Origin: Limisoma sp963590405
GTDB taxonomy: Bacteria > Bacteroidota > Bacteroidia > Bacteroidales > Muribaculaceae
Assembly (NCBI GenBank): GCA_963590405.1
Contig: CAVAPE010000002.1
Location: forward strand, 28,197 to 92,196
Direction of reading: 5' to 3'
Length of the DNA: 64,000 nt
The translations under genes and the position numbers were made by a program. Below, piece after piece: positions 1-7,297 of this stretch (within the stretch, counting starts at the first letter, position 1; the number at the start of each line of letters is the position of its first letter). The notes under the pieces were generated by a model, which worked only from the letters and a program-made list of their open reading frames with translations, was not told where the DNA came from and searched no databases.

Positions 1-814
1 CTGCAAATGCCAGTGCAAGGGCAAATGTGCCGGCAAGGATGGTTATCTTCATTATGTTTACCTTTATCTTCTGCAATCCGAAGAGTATGAGCGACGAAAC
101 AATCCAGATGGCTCCGAGCGAAATCCAGATGTGGTCGTTGATGAGGTGGTTGAAGTCATCGCTGATAAGTCCCGAACTCTTCATTCCCTTGAAGATGGCA
201 AAGTAGACAATGCCCACGATTGCCAGACCGCACCAGAGTGCTCCGTAGCGGCTCATTGATTTGGCGTAGCGGAATGAGAAGATTACGCGGGAAATATACA
301 TCAATATGGCTCCGACAGTGAATGCGATTACAACCGACGAAAGGATGCCCGAAATCATAACCATTGCCTTGCCCGTGTTGATGTAACTGCCGAGGTCGGC
401 AAATGTTTGTGTCGGGTCGTGCCAGATGTCGAACACAGCCACGGCGATTGACGCTCCGAGAAGTTCAAAAATCAGCGAGACGGTTGTCGATGTTGGCAAG
501 CCGAGGGCGTTGAATGTGTTGAGAAGCACAACGTCTGAAAGCATCATCGCCACGAAAAGAATCATGACATTCTCAAAAGTGAACATTTGTGGGTGGAACA
601 CACCGTTGCGCGCCACTTCCATCATGCCGTTTGAAGTAAGCACACCCAGCAGGATGCCGGCGGCTGCCACTGTTAGGATTATCCAGCGTTTGGCCACTCT
701 TGAGCCGAGCGCCGAATTCAAGAAGTTGATGGCATCGTTCGACACACCTACAATCAAGTCGAGGACTGCAAGTATGGCGAGAATCGCCACAATCACTGTA
801 AAAAAGGGACTCAT
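1..814 (-). CDS. Inorganic phosphate transporter, PiT family (partial, C-terminus beyond window)
   Basis: The reverse strand from the ATG at 814 to the window edge encodes about 271 residues of a very hydrophobic protein. It begins MSPFFTVIVAILAILAVLDL and then carries GVSNDAINFLNSALGSR, the PiT signature around a conserved Asn-Asp. A second conserved patch, NALGLPTSTTVSLI, lies near residues 100-115. PiT proteins are inner-membrane symporters that take up phosphate with protons or sodium. The start lies 7 bases beyond the stop of the upstream sensor kinase on the same strand, so the two are probably cotranscribed. That linkage suggests the two-component pair may respond to phosphate, which is an inference. 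The stop codon is outside the window. Confidence 0.88.
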   Translation of the reverse strand, partial: MSPFFTVIVAILAILAVLDLIVGVSNDAINFLNSALGSRVAKRWIILTVAAAGILLGVLTSNGMMEVARNGVFHPQMFTFENVMILFVAMMLSDVVLLNTFNALGLPTSTTVSLIFELLGASIAVAVFDIWHDPTQTFADLGSYINTGKAMVMISGILSSVVIAFTVGAILMYISRVIFSFRYAKSMSRYGALWCGLAIVGIVYFAIFKGMKSSGLISDDFNHLINDHIWISLGAIWIVSSLILFGLQKIKVNIMKITILAGTFALALAFA

Positions 815-821
815 AATATTA

Positions 822-2276
822 CTATTGTTTTGATTGTTTTTTCTTTAGAGTGAATAAGAATTCCAAACCAGAATACTGGTGGTTGCGTGCCACGATTTCG
901 CCGCCGTGGAACAGCACTGAGTTGCGCACAATCGACAAGCCTAAGCCTGTGCCGCCCGACTTGCGTGAGCGTCCGCTGTCAATGCGGTAGAAGCGTTCGA
1001 AGATTTTGTCGAGGTGGCGTTCTTCCACGCCTGTGCCGTTGTCGTAGTAGTCGAAACTGTAGGCATCGTCGGTCTCCTTCGTCATTGCGATATAGATGTC
1101 GCGACCGCCTGAGTAGGCGAGCGAGTTGTTGACCAAGTTGCGGAAGATGGCATCGATGAGTTGCTTGTTGCCTTCAATTTCCACATCGTTGGCAACGTCT
1201 ACATGCACGCGCATCTGGTTTTCAGGGCTGTACTGAGCCACTTCGTTGCAGATGGCGTCAATCACGCTGCGGATGTTGACTGGATGCACTTCGAGTGTTG
1301 ATTTGGCATCGGTGATGCGGGTAATCAATGCCACGTCGCTCAGGAGGTTCGACAGGCGCAGGGAGTTTTGGTAGCCAGATTCAAGCAGATTGCGCTGCGT
1401 CTCTGCTGGCAGTTCGTTGTCGAGTAGCGTCTCGAAGCATCCGCGGATGGCCTGCACTGGTGTCTTGAGTTCGTGGTTGATGTTGCTCGTGAGTTGATGC
1501 TTGATGCGCATCTTCTCCTGCTCTTCGTGCAGTGTTTCCTGCATACTGTTGTTGAGTTCGGCGGTGCGGTGCTGCAGTTCTTTGTAGATGTCGATAATCG
1601 AGAGCGCAGCCTCGCCGAGTTCGTCGTTAGCAAGTTCATCGGTGTCGAAGTCCTCAATGTCGCCGTGCCGTGCCTGGTTGGCAATCTTATGCAATGCTTT
1701 GACACCAAGGCTGATGCGGCTGATGGCGAAGTAGAGAATGATGTTGATTATTATCGTAACTCCGAGCAGAATCCAGATGTAAGCCATGTCACTGCTGAGG
1801 ATGTTGACCAGTTCCACATTGTAGGGTAGCGCCGTGCGGGCTATAATGCCGTTGCCGGCTGTCGCCGAGTAGAAAAATTCGTGATCTTTCACCTGCGAGA
1901 GGCGGCGGATGGTGTAGCCGTGTCCGTTCTTTATGGCACTTTTGATTTCCGGACGGTCGCTGTGGTTGGCAATCTTGCGGCTGTCGTGGCTCTCAAAGAG
2001 CACATTGCCTATGGAGTCGAGCATCGTGACGCGCACATTCTTGTCGGGGATGATGCGCTGCACCGTCTCGTTGGTGATTTCGTGGTTCTGCTGGTATTCG
2101 TTAATCAGCAGCGAGTTGTAAACTTGTAGACGTGTGTCGAGCAGTTCTACTTTGTATTCGCGTTCTCTGGAGTATTGGATTGATATGAAAACAAAAACCA
2201 GCAGCCAGAAAAACACGTTGACCACCCAAAAGAGTTTGGCCTTGTAGCTAAATGTCTTCTTTGAAGCCATAACCAT
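822..2276 (-). CDS. Sensor histidine kinase (PhoR-like two-component sensor)
   Basis: A 484-residue membrane sensor kinase. Membrane segments lie at about residues 14-34 and 164-186 and flank a roughly 130-residue extracytoplasmic sensor region. A HAMP-like linker follows. The dimerisation/phosphoacceptor motif NINHELKTPVQAIRG places the phosphorylated His at 268. The HATPase domain has an N box (NLVNNSLAYSGG), a G1 box (DNGTGVEERHLDKIFERFYR) and a G2 box (GGTGLGLSIVRN). The start overlaps the end of the response-regulator gene by 29 bases, so the two are translationally coupled. ATGs at 2276 and 2270 are both possible starts. The gene next downstream is a PiT phosphate transporter, so phosphate control is plausible but unproven. 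Confidence 0.9.
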   Translation of the reverse strand: MVMASKKTFSYKAKLFWVVNVFFWLLVFVFISIQYSREREYKVELLDTRLQVYNSLLINEYQQNHEITNETVQRIIPDKNVRVTMLDSIGNVLFESHDSRKIANHSDRPEIKSAIKNGHGYTIRRLSQVKDHEFFYSATAGNGIIARTALPYNVELVNILSSDMAYIWILLGVTIIINIILYFAISRISLGVKALHKIANQARHGDIEDFDTDELANDELGEAALSIIDIYKELQHRTAELNNSMQETLHEEQEKMRIKHQLTSNINHELKTPVQAIRGCFETLLDNELPAETQRNLLESGYQNSLRLSNLLSDVALITRITDAKSTLEVHPVNIRSVIDAICNEVAQYSPENQMRVHVDVANDVEIEGNKQLIDAIFRNLVNNSLAYSGGRDIYIAMTKETDDAYSFDYYDNGTGVEERHLDKIFERFYRIDSGRSRKSGGTGLGLSIVRNSVLFHGGEIVARNHQYSGLEFLFTLKKKQSKQ

Positions 2277-2967
2277 AACCTTGTTTTGTTACTATATTAG
2301 ATTCGTATTCTCCGATTTTTTTGCGCAAGCGGTTGATGTTCACGTCGATGGTGCGGTCAACCACATAGATGTTTTTCTCCCAAATGCTGTCAAGGATTTC
2401 GTCGCGCGAGAAAATTTTGTTGGGGTTTGATAGGAAGAGATAGAGCAGGTCGAATTCCTTTTTCGTGAGGGCTATCTCTTCATCGCCGATGCGGCATGTT
2501 TTGGATGTCTGGTCGAGCGAGAGGGTCTTGTAGCAGACTGTCGCTGGGTGCGCTTGCTTGGTGCGGCGCAACAGACTCTTCACGCGCAACACGAACTCCT
2601 TCATCGAGAAAGGTTTTTTGATATAGTCGTCGGCACCGCGGGTGAAGCCGTCGACCAATGGGGCTTCATCGCCAAGGGCGGTGCAAACGATTATCGGCAC
2701 GTCTGCCACTTCGGGCAGCGAGCGCACCTTGCTCACGAGTTCGAGCCCGCTCATTTCGCCCATCATGATGTCAAACACCATGAGCGAATAGTCTGCGAGG
2801 TGTTTCCGCAGCGCCTCCTCGGCTGAATTGGCAATGTCAACGCTGAAACCAGCCACTTCGAGATTGATTTTCATCAATTCGCAGATAGCCATTTCGTCGT
2901 CGACCACAAGAATTTTTACAGGCGTTTGGGGTGTTGCAGATGCTATTGTCTTTCCAATCATTTTCAT
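2248..2967 (-). CDS. OmpR/PhoB-family response regulator
   Basis: A 239-residue DNA-binding response regulator. The receiver domain (about residues 17-135) has the acidic pair D23-D24, phosphoacceptor D66 (FDIMM), T96 and K118 (KKPF). A winged-helix trans_reg_C domain follows (about 145-237), with ALTKKEFDLLYLFLSNPNKI and YVVDRTIDVNINRLRKKI. It should be phosphorylated by the overlapping sensor kinase and act as a transcription factor. The annotated start is the ATG at 2967, but the probable promoter lies so close upstream that the second ATG at 2961, or leaderless translation, is possible. In layout it resembles a PhoB-PhoR pair with a phosphate transporter behind it. Confidence 0.92.
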   Translation of the reverse strand: MKMIGKTIASATPQTPVKILVVDDEMAICELMKINLEVAGFSVDIANSAEEALRKHLADYSLMVFDIMMGEMSGLELVSKVRSLPEVADVPIIVCTALGDEAPLVDGFTRGADDYIKKPFSMKEFVLRVKSLLRRTKQAHPATVCYKTLSLDQTSKTCRIGDEEIALTKKEFDLLYLFLSNPNKIFSRDEILDSIWEKNIYVVDRTIDVNINRLRKKIGEYESNIVTKQGYGYGFKEDI

Positions 2968-2971
2968 GTTG

Positions 2972-3002
2972 CAAATTTAGTGTGGCGCAACAATTTGACA
3001 AT
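2972..3002 (-). promoter_or_regulatory. Probable Bacteroidota-type promoter for the two-component operon
   Basis: Read on the minus strand there is ATTG (3002-2999), 19 bases, then TAAATTTG (2979-2972). This fits the Bacteroidota -33 TTTG / -7 TAnnTTTG consensus with one mismatch in the -33 box. The -7 box ends only 5 bases before the annotated ATG, implying an extremely short or absent 5' UTR. Confidence 0.4.
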
Positions 3003-3019
3003 AACAAAAGTGTAACAAT

Positions 3020-5598
3020 TTAGAATGTGAAGTGCAGGGCTATGCGGAAGCCGCTTTTGTCCACGCCTGGGGTATTGCGGTAGGTGAGACGCCAAACGTA
3101 GTCCACGCGCAAAATGGTGAGGATATTGTCCAGACCCACACTCATTTCCATATATGGTGTCTTTTCCATCGGCTTGCAGAGAGCGCCGACGGGGAAGCGG
3201 AAGATGTCGAGATTTTTCTCAGGGTTGTTCTTGTCGCTTAGCGAGCCGTAGAGGCCCTTGAACGAAATCACTTCGCGCATCTTCAGGTACTTTATCAGCG
3301 GAACGCGGTTGAGCAGCGCACCGTTCATAAAGTAGGTGATGTCCCACGACAGATATTGGTCGTTCATAAACTCCATCGCATTCATCAGTGCATACGACTC
3401 TGGCTGGATGGTGTACGACAGGTTGGCGTTTGGCAGCAGGAGGTCGGGGTACGACACCTTGCTCCAGATTTTGCCGCCCTTGAGGATTACGTCGGTATAG
3501 CCGAATGCCGAAAACCAGAAGCGTTTTTGTATGCTCAACTCGGTCTTGTTGATTGTAAACCGATTGTTGAACACGCCCTTGGGACTGTAAGTTTGCGACA
3601 GGATGAAGATCGGCATATCGAGGTTAATCGGGATGCGCGTGAAGCGAGCATCATAGAATTTCTCGCCTGGGGCATAGCGCAACGTGAGGTTGACCGACGA
3701 TTGCTGGTAGTTGTTGCTCCAGTTGCCGTAGCCGTCGATAAACGGCATCCACCGCGTGGCTTCCTGTATCTGGTGCTTCAGTCCGAGGGTCACAGCCAGT
3801 CCGTTCTCGCCCTCGTGCTTGTATTCCAGTTCGCTTGTGCGCAGATATGTGATTTTGTCGTTGGTCTGGCGTTTCCACGACAAGAACATATTGTCCATGT
3901 TGGTGAACATATACTGCTGTCCCAGTTGGTTAAGGTCATATTTGTGGTGCAGGCGCAGCGAGTGGATAGGAAACTCCTTGGCGTGGTATTTCTTTTCGTT
4001 GAACGAATATTCTATTTCCGCGTCATATTTCCATTTCTTGTCCTTGAAACCGTATGCCACATAACCTTTCGTAAACCAGTGCTTGCTGAGGTTGGCGGTG
4101 GTCATGCCGCCCACTTTCAATCGGGCTCCTTCCACATAGTTGCCGCTGATGGTGGTGTTCATCGGTCCGAAGTCAAATTTGCTTGTCTCCTTCGACCCCG
4201 TGCCGATATATCCCGACACAAGCACCGAAATCACCTTCTCCGACCAGTAGAATGCTGGCACGGAGCGCAGTTGCGTTAGCAGTTTAGTTATGGCGTTTTC
4301 CTTGTCCTTGATTGGCTCGATGCGGTTCTCTTTCCAATACTCGTCGGGCATCTGCATTGCATCGTCGGCAAACACCTGCTTCGTCTCGGCATTAAACACG
4401 CTGGTGTCGGCTGGTGGGTCGAAACTGAAATTGTTGTAGAGCGTGCGTCGGCGGGCATAAAGTCCCTGGGCGGCTGAGACAATGGAAAATTCCACCACCA
4501 TGTCGTCCTTGGTTTTCAAGCGGCTACCGTCAGGCGCTTTCTCGAATGTTTGCTCTATGCGCAGACTCTCCACGTAGTTGAGGTTGATGTCGCGCGGCAC
4601 ATTCATTATCACCTTCTTCACAAACATCGTGCTGTCGCCGAGCGGCACATAGATGCGACCGAAGAAGCCGAACGTGCGGTTGTTGAATGGTGCAAAACTC
4701 AGTTCGATGCACTGCACGCCGTCCACTGGGATGGTGTCGGAGATATAGTATTTATAGAAGTTGGCACCAATTTTCGACAGCGGGCTGACGAAGCGGTTTT
4801 GCATGATTGCGATGTTGTTGTCGAAGATGTCCACTTCCTTAAACACATCGTCGAGGAAACGTTGCACGCTCTCTTCGTCGACAATCTCGTCGACACCGGC
4901 GCGCTTCACGCCTTTCACATATTCCTTCTCTGTGTTTGGGCTCTTTCTGTATAGTTGTGTGGACAGTTTTTCTTTCACCGAAACGTTGAGGATTGGCTTT
5001 CCCGACACTTCGGACGTGTCCATATAGTCGAAGATGAACTTGAATTTCTTGAAGAGCCATTTGTCCTTTTTCGCTTCTCGGAGAAGTCGTTGAGCGCAAA
5101 GGTCATCTTCTCGTATCGGTCGTAACTGAAATAGTCGTGGTTTTTCGGGTCATACTTCTCCTTCATGTCGCGCAGTTTCTCCATAAACTGCACTGCCGGG
5201 TTGTTTTTCTTCGAGTAGTGCTCCTTACCTGGACGCACCACAAACTCCTTCAGCGTTACGCCGTCGGCACTCAGTTCCACAGTTATGTCGTTGACGTTGC
5301 CTTTCTTCACATACACGTCCTTGGCTGTGTAGCCCATCATTGAGAAGTTGGCACAGATGAAGTTCACCTTGGTAGTAATCTCAAAGCGACCGTCGGCGTC
5401 GGCTTGTGTGCCGGCGTCGCTGCCTTTAAGAAACATCAGCGCAAAAGGTATTGGCTCCCTTGTCACAGAGTCGACCACAACTCCTTTGATTGTAGTGTCT
5501 TTGACTGGGGCTTGGGCGCTTGCTTTCGGCATACCTGTAAAGGCATACGAAAGGGTTAGCAAGCACACCAAAATTAATATTTTTGCAACTTTCGCCAT
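3020..5598 (-). pseudogene. Frameshifted DUF5686 / carboxypeptidase-regulatory-like outer membrane protein
   Basis: Two overlapping minus-strand frames make one protein. The N-terminal frame (start 5598) has a signal peptide ending near SAQAPVK and a CarboxypepD_reg-like beta-sandwich (about residues 38-115, IKGVVVDSVTREPIPFALM). It then enters the DUF5686 region at DPKNHDYFSYDRYEKM. At about 5068-5078 the frame breaks. The homologous continuation (KKDKWLFKKFKFIFDYMDTSE) lies in the -1 frame and runs to the stop at 3020, with a C-terminal beta-barrel-like part ending in ALHFTF. The whole span is 2579 bases, one short of a multiple of three. This fits a single lost base and an original length of 859 residues, usual for the family. 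No standard slippery heptamer is present. The break could be a real mutation, phase variation or a sequencing error. The function of the family is unknown. Confidence 0.8.
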
Positions 5599-5621
5599 TT
5601 TCTCAATATATCCGTTTTTAT

Positions 5622-5637
5622 TACTTTTGCAAAAGTA
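5622..5637. promoter_or_regulatory. Perfect 16-bp palindrome made of two back-to-back -7 boxes
   Basis: TACTTTTGCAAAAGTA reads identically on both strands, and each half is a TAnnTTTG -7 element. It sits between the divergent DUF5686 gene (start 5598, minus) and the CYTH gene (start 5728, plus). It may hold overlapping divergent promoters or be a dimeric repressor site. I see no convincing TTTG -33 box at the usual spacing on either side. Confidence 0.4.
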
Positions 5638-5727
5638 GGTACTTTAGTCGGACTGAATCGCTATTTTCAGAACGAAAAAGTATTCTTTTTGGCGCGAAAT
5701 TGTTCTGTTTCGTATTATTTGAATGTT

Positions 5728-6195
5728 ATGGCTCTTGAAATTGAACGTAAATATCTTGTAAAGGATTCATCTTTTATGGCATTGGCTGCGTCTACCACAA
5801 CCATCAGGCAGGGCTATCTGTCGCGCGACGCGGATGCCACTGTGCGTGTCCGCATTAAGGGCGAAAAGGCTTACCTCACGGTGAAGACGCGCAACCGCGG
5901 TTGCGTGCGCAACGAGTTTGAATATGAAGTGCCAGTTGTAGATGCCGAAGCGATGCTGGCAGTATGCAAGGGGCTTGTAATTGACAAGACCCGCTATGTC
6001 GTGCCGTCGGGTGGCTACAACTGGGAGGTCGACGTGTTTCACGGCGCTCTTGATGGCGTTGTGGTGGCTGAAATCGAACTGCCATCGGAGGATGCCGAGT
6101 TCGCCGTTCCGCCGTTCATAGGCGAGGAAGTAACGGGAAAGCCAGAATATTACAACTCAAACATCCATCTGCTTGCAAAAAAGCAGGAATTTTAG
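5728..6195 (+). CDS. CYTH domain protein (triphosphate tunnel metalloenzyme)
   Basis: The first in-frame ATG (5728) gives 155 residues beginning MALEIERKYLV. The ExExK motif (E4, E6, K8) that opens CYTH domains is intact. Alternating charged beta-strands follow: RQGYLSRD, TVRVRIKGEKAYLTVK, RNEFEYEVPV, KTRYVVP, WEVDVFHG and VVAEIELPSED. CYTH enzymes form an eight-stranded tunnel that binds triphosphates with divalent metal. Members act as tripolyphosphatases, thiamine triphosphatases or class IV adenylate cyclases, and sequence alone does not separate them. Short single-domain proteins of this kind in Bacteroidota are usually annotated only as CYTH proteins. It stands alone ahead of rlmN, with about 50 bases between them. 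Confidence 0.9.
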   Translation: MALEIERKYLVKDSSFMALAASTTTIRQGYLSRDADATVRVRIKGEKAYLTVKTRNRGCVRNEFEYEVPVVDAEAMLAVCKGLVIDKTRYVVPSGGYNWEVDVFHGALDGVVVAEIELPSEDAEFAVPPFIGEEVTGKPEYYNSNIHLLAKKQEF

Positions 6196-6244
6196 GGAAT
6201 TTTATAAAATGTATTCTTAACTTTGCAATTCTCGCTCTAAAATT

Positions 6245-7297
6245 ATGGCAGAAGGAAAAAAGAAATTATTGGGAATGTCGGTGTCCGACCTTGAGGCTGT
6301 GGCTGCAGAGATGTCAATGCCACGCTTCGCCGCCAAGCAGATGGCGCAATGGCTCTATGAGAAGAGGGCTGTGGACATCGACGAGATGACAAACCTGTCG
6401 AAGGCTAACCGTGCACGGCTCAAAGAGGCGTACTGCATCGGCCGTGAGGCTCCTGTAGAGGCTATGCGTAGCCAGGACGGCACGGTGAAATACCTGTTCC
6501 GCACAAGCGGAGGCAAGATGATTGAGAGTGTGTTCATCCCTGAGGATGATCGCGCTACGCTTTGCGTGTCGTCGCAGATTGGTTGCAAGATGAACTGTAG
6601 TTTCTGTATGACTGGCAAGCAGGGCTATCACGGCGACCTGTCGGCTGCCGAGATTGTAAACCAGATATTCAGCATCCCTGAATCGGAAAGCCTTACAAAT
6701 ATCGTGTTTATGGGTATGGGCGAACCGATGGACAACTATTCGGAGGTGGTCCGTGCCATTGCCGTACTCACGGAAAAGTGGGGGTTGGCGTGGAGCCCGA
6801 AGAGGGTCACGGTGTCGTCAATCGGCAAACTCACGGATTTGCGGCGATTGATTGAAAATACTGATGTGCACATCGCAATCAGTGTGCATTCGCCTTTCCA
6901 CGAGGAGCGCGAACGCCTTATGCCAGTGGAGCGCGCCTATCCGATAAAGAAGGTTATGGCAATGCTTCGCGAATACGATTTTGCTCACCAGCGTCGCCTC
7001 TCGGTGGAATACATTATGTGGACGGGGCTCAACGACGATGATGCACATGCCGATGCTTTGGCAAAACTTCTGGAGGGGCAGAAGGTGCGTGTAAACCTTA
7101 TCCGTTTCCATGCTATCCCGGGGTCGGAACTGAAAACCAGCGACGAGCGGAGAATGACGGCGTTTCGCGACCGCCTAAATTCGCTCGGCGTGCTGTGCAC
7201 CATCCGCCGCTCGCGAGGCGAGGACATTATGGCTGCGTGCGGTATGCTCGCGGGTCGTAAACTTAACGAGGAACAAAAACAAAGCAAACTGATATGA
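6245..7297 (+). CDS. rlmN: Dual-specificity RNA methyltransferase RlmN
   Basis: A 350-residue radical SAM enzyme that methylates C2 of adenosine 2503 in 23S rRNA and A37 of some tRNAs. The [4Fe-4S] cluster motif CKMNCSFC places the ligands at C114, C118 and C121. It is followed by the family pattern MTGKQGYHGDLSAAEIVNQI and the SAM-binding stretch GMGEPMDNY. The C-terminal IRRSRGEDIMAACGML contains the conserved cysteine that becomes transiently methylated. The N-terminal part (about 10-70) is the RNA-binding region with QWLYEKRAVDIDEMTNLSK. The length is normal. Its stop overlaps the start of the next gene in ATGA (7294-7297), so the secreted nuclease downstream is coupled to it. Confidence 0.96.
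   Translation: MAEGKKKLLGMSVSDLEAVAAEMSMPRFAAKQMAQWLYEKRAVDIDEMTNLSKANRARLKEAYCIGREAPVEAMRSQDGTVKYLFRTSGGKMIESVFIPEDDRATLCVSSQIGCKMNCSFCMTGKQGYHGDLSAAEIVNQIFSIPESESLTNIVFMGMGEPMDNYSEVVRAIAVLTEKWGLAWSPKRVTVSSIGKLTDLRRLIENTDVHIAISVHSPFHEERERLMPVERAYPIKKVMAMLREYDFAHQRRLSVEYIMWTGLNDDDAHADALAKLLEGQKVRVNLIRFHAIPGSELKTSDERRMTAFRDRLNSLGVLCTIRRSRGEDIMAACGMLAGRKLNEEQKQSKLI

Noticed and set aside
426..833. A 135-codon plus-strand frame near the left edge
   Set aside because: It is antisense to the truncated PiT transporter, which has clear family motifs.
5060..5085. Programmed -1 frameshift to join the two DUF5686 halves
   Set aside because: The region reads CGA AAA AGG, which is not an X XXY YYZ slippery heptamer, and I saw no strong downstream structure. 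A single-base deletion is the simpler reading.
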